From Monoplex corrugatus (lineage: Eukaryota; Mollusca; Gastropoda; Littorinimorpha; Ranellidae), in NCBI GenBank assembly GCA_030674185.1, contig CM060307.1, positions 48,068,681 to 48,132,680 on the forward strand: a DNA stretch of 64,000 nt, given 5' to 3'. Under the pieces are notes generated by a model. The model ran no database searches. It was not told the DNA's origin and was given only the letters and a program-made list of their open reading frames with translations. Made by a program: the position numbers and the translations under genes. Shown here one piece after another: positions 1 to 64,000 of the stretch (position 1 is its first letter; each line of letters opens with the position of its first letter).

Positions 1-880
1 GCCCATCCATGTGTACATAAGAAAAATCAGACACAAGCGCAGTGAGTTAGCACTTAGGCCTAATCTCAGCCAGGAAAATTCAGTCTCTGTTGGAAAACCC
101 TTCCATGAACTTTTGTCGCACTTGTCTTGTTTTCCCTCGACCATGAGACAGTTGTTTGTGAAGATAACACAGACATGTATGTATGCATTCAATTGTGGCC
201 CTTCTTTCTGACTAATCATTTCAGTCTGGGTCCTAATTAATATATTTTTTTCAGAGCTAAGCTTTAAAGCAGAAAATGGAAATGAACCCAAACAAGTGGC
301 ATAAAAGGACTCATCTACATCTTCAGGGGCTCCACAGTGGCATATATATTGCGTTAGATTCATCTGATGTGTTTGTCTTATAGATGATTCTGTCCTTTTG
401 TCTGCTCCAATCTATTCTGTATAGTGTAGTATAGACTCTTGAAACTGACTTAGTGGTCTCTTTATCATCCAAGGATCAAGAGAATCAACAAAAGCATTGT
501 ATCTCACAGCACAACCATAATTTTTGAAGGCATCTTTGAGCAATTTTTATAGCTAGTCCTCATATACTCTGAGAGTGGTAGGACTTTAAAATCTACAGGA
601 CAGAACAGAACTGATCTGCTGCTTCTGCCTGCCTTGTGTTGAATTTGAAATAAACTGTGCATTGGGTGTGCACGCTACCATATATTATTACAAACCCAAA
701 TCTCTTCTATTTTGCTGCTCATTCATTTGAGCATTTTTGACTTGGGAATGGCTTCTCCACCAAAAAATTAATTCCTTGATTGTTGATGTTCCAGTGTTAA
801 AAGGTATCTCAGGCATGTGCTTTAGTCAGGTGGGTAAATGTGAGACTTTTTTGTTTTATATTATTTTTAAAAAAAAATTA
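1..880. other. Upstream non-coding stretch
   Basis: No gene or named repeat was recognised here. The DNA is A+T rich. A short frame near position 11 begins with residues resembling the SMC3 start, but it opens with GTG and has no sensible splice donor, so I do not call it exon 1. The stretch is either intron 1 or sequence 5' of SMC3. Confidence 0.5.
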
Positions 881-885
881 GGATC

Positions 886-1625
886 ATGTATTCAGGGAGT
901 GATTTAAAAAAATTTTTTTTAAGGATTATTGTACTCAGGAAGGTTACCTTTGTGCTTACCTTTTTTTTTTTTTCTATGCCACTGGCAAAGTTTTTACAAA
1001 GCGATGATGGTAATGTTGATGAGGATTATAATCTTGATGCTAGGGAGTTCCATTTAGGCTTGAGACTACATGACAGGGCTGTACTCAATGTTTATTATCC
1101 TAATATATTCAGCATCAACCAGGCCCCAGAGATGCAGGCACCTTTGGTGCTGGTCAGAAGATTTGAGCAACACCCTCACATTCAGGGAGGTTACCTTTGT
1201 GCTCACCTTTTTTTTCTTCCCCATTTTCTACACCACCTTAATGGCTGCAGAGGCTGGTGTTTTTTTTTTTTTAATAAGTGCGATGATGATGATGTTGAGG
1301 ATGATAATCATGATGGCATCAACTAGGCCCAAGAGATACAGACACCTTCGGTGCTGGTCAGAAGATTTGGGAAATGTCAGACTTATAGTCAAAAGGTTCT
1401 GGGTTTGATCTACTTCGAAACTTCACCAGGTAGATGAAGGATGGAGATTTTTCTGGTCTCCTGGGTGAACACTTACAAGTGCAGATTTAGTAGTGCCTAA
1501 ACTCCCATTACAAATAAAGGCATGCAGAATATCTAAAAACGTAAACACAGGCAGATTATTAAGTATGTGTCAGTGGCTGGCTTATGGAAACAAGAAAATG
1601 CCCAGCATGCAATTGCAAGCAACAG
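886..1625 (+). repeat. Degenerate SINE-like repeat, partly duplicated
   Basis: Two diverged copies of the same block are visible. The phrase GGTGCTGGTCAGAAGATTTG occurs near 1147 and again near 1351, and AGGTTACCTTTGTGCT occurs near 940 and 1188. The second block has a tRNA B-box-like stretch near 1395. It ends near 1575-1610 with a tail (TTATGGAAACAAGAAAATGC) of a type I associate with gastropod tRNA-derived SINEs. The family assignment is from memory. The repetition is seen directly. Confidence 0.5.
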
Positions 1626-2379
1626 CAAGTTCTAAAAAGTGCATTGAGCAAGTGACTTCTACCATTTAAAAATAAAGTATTATTCTTAGTATCATTGTCA
1701 TTGTCCCTTGGAATTTAATCGTCAGTGATTAAAGACCAACTGTCAATCCAGTCCCTGCTTAGGCTATGATGTAGCATTGCTAGGTGACTTCAGGATTTTC
1801 GCTTTTCTGGACATTTCCAACTTCCAGTCTTTGCCATTTTTATCATGCTTGGTTGAATTGCCAATTTTGAGAACATACAGTTTATCAGACTAAAGTAAGA
1901 GGAACAAGAGGCTTTACAAGTCTAGAGCTATTATTAAAAAAAAAAAAGAAAGAAAAAAACCCTTCATGTATGAACTATGATTATTACAAAATACTTGATT
2001 TTTGTTTATTCTGTTTGCTGCATGATTTGTCTGAGAGTGTGAACAGTGGTTAATGCTGTTTGCTGAGTATGTATGTTTATAAGTGTGTATAAAAATCTAT
2101 TAAATCATTTATATCATGATTGTGTGTATACATGTTTTAAGTGACCAGGAAAAATGTTCTTAGCAAGATGGATAGTGTTATGGTAGTGGTTAGCGGGGGA
2201 TGGGGGTGGTGGGGAGAATTACACGTCACTAACCACAGTGAATATGACTGTGATTGTGAATATATGGTGTTTACCATCAGTGATGGTATGGACAGCAAAG
2301 AAAACAAAAGACAGTCTTGATGGAGACAGACACAAGTAGATCACTCATAAGGTAGATTAGGAAAAGACAGGCAACATTT
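1626..2379. other. Non-coding stretch
   Basis: I see no gene or clear repeat here. The stretch is A+T-rich with a short A-run near 1935. Confidence 0.4.
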
Positions 2380-2540
2380 ATAGGCCATTTTATGAGGAAG
2401 GAGGATTTGGAGCACCTGGTCACAACGGGAAAGCTGGAGGGAAAGGTTCAAAGAGAGCACCAGGTAGACCCAGGGAGAAAATGCTGGACGGACTTGCAGA
2501 GTGGGGCTTCCTTACAGGCTCTTTCTTCCCTCTCCCATTC
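2380..2540 (+). mobile_element. Remnant of LINE ORF 3' end (RTE-like)
   Basis: The frame starting near 2392 reads RKEDLEHLVTTGKLEGK followed by a basic stretch and a frame-broken LDGLAEW-like piece. This is the typical C-terminal region of RTE/BovB-type LINE polyproteins (GKIEG, basic run, LDG). Only this short tail survives and it is frameshifted. Family knowledge is from memory. Confidence 0.45.
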
Positions 2541-2559
2541 TCACGTTTCAGCCTGTTCC

Positions 2560-3520
2560 CTCTCAGCCATCAATGGCCAGATGGAATCGACGGTACCCAT
2601 CATATGTCTAGACCACCTCCACAGCCCCCTTCAACCCAAGACAACTCTTGACAACTATGGGGCACACAGATCAATCCCTGACCTTGGTTCTGCCAGGCCA
2701 TCAACCTGTGGCTGGACCATCTCTGGATCATCCACGAAGTCCCTTTTGTTCCTTGTCCAGTGGTGGAATTTTCAAGGATGCCTTCTTGGAAGGCTTGGGA
2801 GTCTATGTAGCCCACCTGAATATGCGGACACATGGTCCCAGCAGCAGAAACATCTTCGCATCAGCCAGTTATAGCTGGAAGCTGTTGTCCTGGCAGTCCA
2901 CCATTTCTTCCCTGCTCTCAGGGAGAAATACACTGTACTGTGCATAGACAGCACAACTGTGGCCTGAGCACAACATCAACAAAGAAGGGTAACCACACTC
3001 TATCTCTCTCAGAGAACGGAAGCCCTCCTCTTTTGGAGTCATCTCACCAGATCTCACTTGTAGCAAAACGTCCCAGGCAAGCTAAACATCTTTGTGGATA
3101 CCCTCACCCTATCCCACACGTTGCTGCAGACAGAATGAACTCTCACTCCCAAAGTGCGCCAACCCATTAGGCTGCTTTGGTTCAAAGTGATGATGGATGT
3201 CTTTGTAACTAAGGTAAACTTCCGTCTCCCTTTCTGTGTATTCACACTATCACAGTGTCAGATCTGGAGACGTGGGTTGTGAATGTCCTCTCGATCATCA
3301 GGGGGACTCTACTGGATTACTCATTCCCTTCTCTTCCTCTTCCAGGAAAACCCGTGCAAAAAACAAGCATAGGTAGTATGACCATTATCCTTATCACGCC
3401 AGATTGGCCCACCCAGCCATGGTACTTAAAGAATTGCGTTCGTACAGTCTGACTCACCTTGGGAATCACCCAAGACACCATTAACCTCAGTTCTCCTTTC
3501 ATGTAGGTCTGACACCCAAC
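2560..3520 (+). mobile_element. DIRS-like retroelement pol remnant (RNase H region)
   Basis: Conceptual reading in shifting frames gives a degraded RNase H domain of the DIRS/tyrosine-recombinase retroelement type. It includes a DAFLEGLGVYVAHL-like motif near 2778, LEAVVLAVHHFFPALREKY near 2876, a CIDSTTVA motif near 2941, VPGKLNIFVDTL near 3070, and LITPDWPTQPWY near 3392. Several stop codons and frameshifts interrupt it, so it is a dead copy. DIRS elements encode a fused RT-RNase H and a separate tyrosine recombinase, and related fragments occur at 41050, 45410 and 50086. Confidence 0.55.
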
Positions 3521-3524
3521 ACGT

Positions 3525-3722
3525 TTATTCTTTCTTCCGTTGCTTTTATTCTTTCTCCCCATTTATAGCCGTGTGCGTGTGTGTGTGCGCGCGCGCATGT
3601 GTGTGTGTGTGTGTGTGTGCGTGCGTGCGTGTGTGTGTGTGTCTTGTTTCAGCGCTTAGATTTGATTTTATCAAGATTTTGCGCTATATAAATATTGTAA
3701 TTATTATTATTATTATTATTAA
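3525..3722 (+). mobile_element. Truncated CR1/L2-type LINE 3' end with internal (GT)n
   Basis: The sequence TTCTTTCTCCCCATTTATAG, then a GT/GC microsatellite (about 3573-3643), then CAGCGCTTAGATTTGATTTT and a run of ATT repeats match the 3' end of the LINE copies at 10138-14380 (minus) and 61921-63062 (plus). About 200 bp are left, a severely 5'-truncated insertion. It appears to sit inside the DIRS-like remnant. Confidence 0.8.
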
Positions 3723-4070
3723 AATGGACCAGTAGGTACTGACTTAGGGGTATAATTCCAACTAACCCCTCTGTTGCCACCCCGCCGAAATTGGTGGCCA
3801 TTCCATGGAAGATACTCCCCTTCTTCGATCAAGCTTCTAGATTTGTCCGGAGGCATCTCCTCATGGCAAGTCTCTACCCCTTGCAAAATACCCAGCTGCG
3901 ACCTGTTCATCATCTGAGTTCCTCAGAGGCCTACCTTTTCATCCATCACAAAATGGCTCTATCAAGAACTTATTCAGGAAATTTGCTCTCCTCCTCATGC
4001 TTGCTTGGGTAGGCACTGCAGTGAAATTCCTCTCTGAGGACATTTCCAAAGAACATGAGGGCACATATAA
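3723..4070 (+). mobile_element. Possible continuation of DIRS-like remnant (recombinase region)
   Basis: Near 3963 one frame reads ELIQEICSPPHACLG then RHCSEIPL, resembling the conserved arginine-box region of DIRS tyrosine recombinases, where a basic R-x-S-E motif follows a hydrophobic helix. Stop codons interrupt it. The resemblance is weak and the call rests mostly on its position just beyond the DIRS RNase H remnant. Confidence 0.3.
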
Positions 4071-58846
<54,776 letters not shown>

Positions 58847-59402
58847 GTATCTATTGTAGTTTACATTTTTAGTTTGTATTTTTTAAATCTCCTTAAAAAA
58901 AATAGGTGGGGGGGGGGGGGGATGAAAAAAGGGAGACATTTGACATTGACCAGAGGTGGTGTGTCTGTGTGCGTGTGTCAGTGACAAAAATGTGTTCGCA
59001 AGATTTTTTCGGCTGTGTATGGACAGATTGTAGAAAATGTAAGTCAAATGAGTGGTAAATGCTAAAGTAGAAGTCACGGCACTAAGGGCAAGATCACACC
59101 ATCCAGGAAAGTTCCTAAAAGTAGCAGTTTTTCAGGAAGGTGTGTGAACAGCACTTTCTCAGGAACTTCTGAGAATATTTAAGTTCTTTATTCACTGTTG
59201 TGACATTCACCCTTTGCCCTCACTTCACTGCAAATTTATTTCATTTCATGCTTCTTCAAAGTCACAGGGACCTTTAGTAAAAAGTACAACATTTCAAATA
59301 TCTAAGCACTGGAAATTTCCAGTCAAATTTTGTCAGCTATTTATATTTTGTTATATATTTTAATTTTTTGCTGAGGCATCGCACACATACAAGCAGCCTT
59401 AA
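58847..59402. other. Intron sequence
   Basis: Intron DNA with a G-run near 58907-58920. No gene is recognised. Confidence 0.5.
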
Positions 59403-61644
59403 TCCTTACCCTGGTTATTATTCGTACTTATGTAAACACTGTGTTTGGTCATATAACGGACAGGAAAAAAAAACTAGTAAGTTTAAATGAGCTATATCTC
59501 AAAAACTATTTGTTTTTGAACAATAAATGTTATACAAAATATGTTCAGAAATGAATGAGAAATACTGCTCATCAATTCATTATCAAGTATAATTCAACAT
59601 TAAGGTAAATACCTCTGCCAAACAGGTAAAATGTCAGGTGAGGACAGGTGTGTTGATGAGACTGTCAGTGGTCCCCAGCAGGACCAGAGGCAGGCTCATC
59701 AGGCTGCTGCAAAACCCTCTTATAATCCACCCTGGTGTGGTAGGCTATATGTTGAAACATTCTGGCACACACAAGGTCACATCACACTGTTCACACTTGA
59801 AGGCCGACTGTTTGCGCTTGAACCCAGCACCATCTTTCTTGGGTCTGTTGCATGCAACAGTCACACATGGGGCGTCTCCTCTTGAGTCCTTTGGCAATGT
59901 GATGTACAGGCTTGTGCATGCCAGTCAGCCTCTATAGGGGGTTCAGGCTCTTCTTCCCTCTGCCAACTGGCTCTGGTGCATCAGGAGACTGGAGAACCAG
60001 CTGATGCACAATCTCTCTCCGGAACTGGTAGTGTGTCAATGTATTGTTGGCAAACTTCTGGTGGAGACAGTAGGCATTGCAAAGTGCTACTATGAAGAGA
60101 TAGAAGAAAAGTTTCCTCCACCACTTCACAGTTTTCCTGTGTTGTCCACAAAATGGAAGTTACTGAGGATGGCTTCAAACCGCAGAGACGTCATGTTTTT
60201 GCAGAAAAATGGTGTCTGTGATTTCATCCGCTGACCAGTACTCCGGGATGGTAGGCTTGATGATGAGGCCTGTAGCAATGCAGAGTGCCAGAAACACCCT
60301 CATCTCTGCCCTGGTCAGAGGTTCCCAGTGATGCAACCTGGGAATAAACCCACTTTGTTACACACAGAGAAAGAAAAAAAATAATAAAAGCGTAACATGT
60401 AACCACACACACACACTCACGTACACACACACACATGCTCGCATAAACACATCTGCTAGCATACACATGCACACTCTGATACACAATGCTTTACTAAAAC
60501 AATCAAAGAACATGCAATTATTTACCTAGAACAGCACACTCATACAAACACACTCATACAAACACACACAACCACATTTTTTCATTCAAGACAAAAAGAG
60601 AAAACCAATGATAGAGGGATTGTAACAAGTTCATTTACAGTGAGGAGAAAAACGAAATCTGCCATTGATGCAGAAAATCATCACAGAGAAAAGCTCACAC
60701 ACTTAAGTCTCCTTTCTAAATTACTCAAAAGAAACTCATGAATTGCACAGAGAGGGAGCTAGGAGGAACAGAGACAGAAAACTAAACAGAAGAGTGGGCA
60801 AATTGATGGAGGAAATAACTATCTCAGCAAAAAAACAAACAAGTGAGCAAACGAGAGATGAAAAAGAGATAGGAGAGAGTGTAGAAAGAAAGAAAGGAAA
60901 CGAGAGGTAAAAAGTGAGAGAGAGAGAGAGAGGTAAATAGAGAGAGAGGAAGACGCGAAGGGGGGCGTGTAAGAAACAAAAAATGTAAACAAACTTACCT
61001 AGAGTGTGGTTTCAGGTTGCCAGCATCGATCTTTCTTTGGGCGTAGAGGTTAGTCTGCTCGACTAAAAGATCGATGATTCTCTCATCAATAAAGAGAGAG
61101 AGAAAAATCAAGAGGTTGGGGATTATCGGAGAAGTTGTCATCGAAGAGCAGTCGCGACTCGCTGTCGCATGGCATGTTGACAAGTTCCCCTTCCTCGCTC
61201 ACCCACCACTCCGCGACATCATCGTCAAAATTTCGGTTGGGTGGGGCCTGATCGATCAGCCTGGCATCTCCAGGAAGCATAAGACCCTCCAAGATATCTT
61301 GCAGGTCTTCATATTCCCTGGCATCGGCTCTTCAGGAAAAAATTTGTTTAGAAAATCTCTAAATTGGTCGCGTCATTGTCTGTCAGCCATTTTGAGTGTC
61401 ACCACGCACCCTGGATAAAATGACTCCAGAAACTCAAACTTTCAGTCAGACTACTCATTATACATGTTACAGGGCGCTTCAGTCAAGCAACTACGCACTA
61501 AGCGTGGTCAGTGGAATTTTCCACTGAGGAGACGCATCCTTGACCTCGCAAAAGTCGGTCACTGGCCAGTGCGACAATTGTCACATCCATTTACCAGTTG
61601 TGAAAAGAGGGCGCGACTGTTGTCACGACAACCGCGCAGAGGGT
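59403..61644 (-). mobile_element. Second piggyBac-like element, internally deleted
   Basis: The right end is TTAA at 61645-61648 preceded (read inward) by CCCTCTGCGCGG. The left end is less certain; TTAA at 59399-59402 with TCCTTACCCTGG is my best candidate. On the minus strand the pieces of a transposase are visible: NRNFDDDVAEWW near 61225, LLVEQTNLYAQRK near 61060, then an intron (60337-60998) and LHHWEPLTRAEMRVFLALCI. From there the frame jumps to KWWRKLFFYLFIVALCNAYC. A cysteine-rich end (CEQCDVTLCVPEC) lies near 59780. The catalytic DDE core is missing and several stops are present. Confidence 0.65.
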
Positions 61645-61920
61645 TAAAAATTATGGTGAATAGTCAAATCACATAAATAAACCTTTTATTCAAAGGATTA
61701 TTATGTCACTTATGAGAAGAGCAACATTGTAATTACACATTAAAGTGAATGTTATTGCCTTTATAAGTTAATACCTTGAGTCTGACTCAGCAATGCCGAA
61801 GTTTGGATGACTGGTAGAATTTCAAGGTCACAACTACTAGACTATTGATATACATGTCTCCTCCTAACTTTGAGATTTTAAAAGTCAAATGTGATTGTAT
61901 TTGGCTTGTTTATTCAAATA

Positions 61921-63062
61921 ATATAAAACACCACTTCTATGCTGATGACACCCAACTTCAAGACAGTGACTCACCTGATAATATACAGCGCCTGTTGACT
62001 CGCACCACTGAGTGTTACTCGGACATTAAGAACTGGATGACGTTCAACAAACTTCAGCTTAATGACGACAAGACAGAAGCTATCCTCATTGGCACCCGTC
62101 AGAAACTTTCTCAGCTGCCTCCTCTTTCTCTCCCATTATGTAACACATCAGTCCCAATTTTTGATTCAGCTAAAAACCTTGGTGTCTGCATTGACTCTAC
62201 CCTCTCCATGAACAACTTTGTTTCTCAAACTGCCAGATCTTGCTACTATCATCTCCATCGTATAAACCTGATCAGGAAGTATCTCTCTGTCGAAACAACT
62301 GCAAAACTCGTTCTCTCCTTCATAATGTCTCGCATTGACTATTGCAATTCACTCCTGTCTGGTCTTCCTGCCTCCACCATTCACATCCTACAGTGCATTC
62401 AAAACAATGCTGTACGCCTTGTACTCAAAAAGAAAAAAGCTGACCACATATCTCCTCTCCTGGCACAACTTCACTGGCTCCCTGTATCAAAGCGCATACA
62501 GTACAAACTAGACACCATGTGCTACAAAAGCCTCAATAACGCAGCCCCCGATTACCTGTCAAGCCTACTTGAGATCTATGTTCCCTCACGTACCCTCCGC
62601 TCTGCCTCCGATCCTCTGACTTTTCGCTTTCCACGCACTAAGCTCAATACCTATGGTCCACAAGCCTTCTCTGTTTCTGGTCCACTCTCCTGGAACAAAC
62701 TTCCTCTCTCAGTCCATCAGCAACCTACTTTTGTCTCCTTCAAGTCCGCTTTCAAAACTCACCTTTTCTCCTCTGCATAAAATCCTGACCTCACTCAACC
62801 CCCCTCTGCAGCCTGTCTCCGCTTGGAGGGGAATCACTTTGTTATAATATATAATTGTATATGATATGCTCTCTATAATTTTCCATTGCTTTTATTCTGC
62901 TTTTATCTTGCTTTTATTGCTTTTATTCTTTCTCCCCATTTATAGCCATGCGTGTGTGTGTGCGTGCATGCGTGTGTGTCTGTTTCAGCGCTTAGATTTG
63001 ATTTTGTCGAGATTTTGCGCTATATAAATATTGTAATTATTGTTATTGTAATTATTATAATA
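61921..63062 (+). mobile_element. 5'-truncated CR1/L2-type LINE, same family as 10138-14380
   Basis: Starts inside the reverse transcriptase at IKHHFYADDTQLQDSDSPDN and runs to the 3' end with GCGCTATATAAATATTGTAA and ATT-type repeats. Its coding part stays open to the stop codon at 62778-62780 (ending KTHLFSSA), unlike the longer copy. A short (GT)n at 62949-62976 lies in the 3' UTR, where the copy at 10220 has a long one. Truncation at the 5' side is typical of target-primed reverse transcription. Confidence 0.9.
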
Positions 63063-63305
63063 CCATCCAGTAAAAACTGAGTTTCATGGACCTTGGATTT
63101 TTTTTAAGGGGACCTGTATTTTTGTGTGTGTGTGTGTCATTTACATGACATAAAGGTAAGAATATCAGTATGACATGACTTTGTATGTCTGTTTAGCCCA
63201 GCGAAACACTATTTTCTCACTTTTGTCATTTGAATTTTTTTTTCCAGCAAACTAATACTTTGGTTCTTATGAAAATGAATTGTGCAAGCTCACTTGCCCT
63301 ACCTA

Positions 63306-63346
63306 GCGTGCACACGCACGCACAAACACACACACACACCACACAC

Positions 63347-63412
<66 letters not shown>

Positions 63413-63472
63413 TGTACATAGATACAGATGCATACACACGTTTTTACATGCACACTCGCGCGCGCGCACGCA

Positions 63473-63559
<87 letters not shown>
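63306..63559. repeat. (CA)n microsatellite pair
   Basis: Two long CA tracts (about 63320-63408 and 63470-63559) separated by a short unique piece with a CG run. They give only artefactual His-Thr and Cys-Val frames. Confidence 0.97.
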
Positions 63560-64000
63560 TCTGTTCACATTTCCTTCACTCCAGAGATTATTGGAAAAGA
63601 GGATGATGTTTATTTTCCAAAGGAAAAGGGAGATTGTTAAAATGGCTCAACTGTCTTGGGTTTTTGTTTTTGTTTTTTATTGGAAATAGACACCTCTTTA
63701 AATCGTTAGCCAATTTATAATATCGGTATCATTTTGAGAAATATACACATAAAGATTTTTAAAAAGGGAAAAATAGTTGCACATTATTTGAAAAACAAGT
63801 GTAGGGTGGGAGAGGGGTTAAGGAATTTGTGTTTTTAAAAGTGGGATGGATGCATTGTATATTGTTGAATAAGATTGTCAGTGATCTCGACATTAAAATC
63901 AACAAAGAAATCTGACCAGTAAGGTTGATTGATTGGTGCTGCTACAAATTTTCTGCCTCAGATAACGTTGAGTATACATGAGACACAAAATTTGTGGCAG
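63560..64000. other. Intron sequence to window edge
   Basis: No SMC3 exon is recognised. The window ends in TTTGTGGCAG, which could be an acceptor, but the following sequence is outside. Confidence 0.4.

Noticed and set aside
11..211. Frame whose first residues resemble the SMC3 N-terminus (YIRKI)
   Set aside because: It opens with GTG, the resemblance covers only two or three residues, and no donor follows at the right place. SMC3 exon 1 is treated as outside the window or unidentified.
63988..64000. Terminal GGCAG as the acceptor of the next SMC3 exon
   Set aside because: The exon sequence would be outside the window, so it cannot be tested here.

Overview
This window is animal nuclear DNA. 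It covers most of one intron-rich gene on the + strand, the cohesin ATPase subunit SMC3. I recognise 29 coding exons between 4999 and 58846. Together they encode about 1,078 residues, from just after the start methionine region to just before the C-terminal ATPase half. The first few codons are presumably in an exon upstream of 4999 that I cannot identify. The exons with the LSGGQ signature and Walker B motif must lie beyond 64000. The protein is close to vertebrate SMC3. The repeats (tRNA-derived SINE-like sequence, a CR1/L2-type LINE, DIRS-like elements, many TTAA-flanked elements) and abundant CA/GT microsatellites suggest a mollusc, most likely a gastropod. That assignment is inference from repeat style, not a database match.

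Layout. 1-4998: no SMC3 exon; degenerate SINE, RTE-like and DIRS-like remnants plus a short LINE 3' end. 4999-9002: N-terminal ATPase half with Walker A, the two acetylatable lysines and the Q-loop region. 9003-14721: intron holding a damaged CR1/L2-type LINE on the minus strand. 14722-27264: N-terminal coiled coil, with several TTAA-flanked elements in the introns. 27265-33739: the longest intron, with a TTAA element and a candidate two-exon antisense gene encoding 72 residues. 33740-40887: end of the ascending coil and the hinge; an intron here holds a 1.2-kb satellite derived from tRNA-Ile. 40888-50033: descending coiled coil, with DIRS-like elements and minisatellites. 50034-55918: intron with a 3.0-kb intron-containing piggyBac element nested inside a DIRS-like element. 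55919-58846: last coil exons and linker. 58847-64000: intron with a deleted piggyBac-like element, a second LINE copy and microsatellites.

How it fits together. SMC3 pairs with SMC1 at the hinge and with the kleisin RAD21/SCC1 at the head to form cohesin. Nothing else here belongs to that pathway; the rest is intronic mobile DNA, simple repeats and one possible nested gene. I found no previously undescribed multi-gene system. The points most worth checking are the tRNA-Ile satellite, the antisense gene, an apparent 1-bp frameshift at the exon 48187-48275 / 48752-48838 junction, a duplicated piece of exon 40668-40887 in the preceding intron, and the nested TTAA and palindromic elements.
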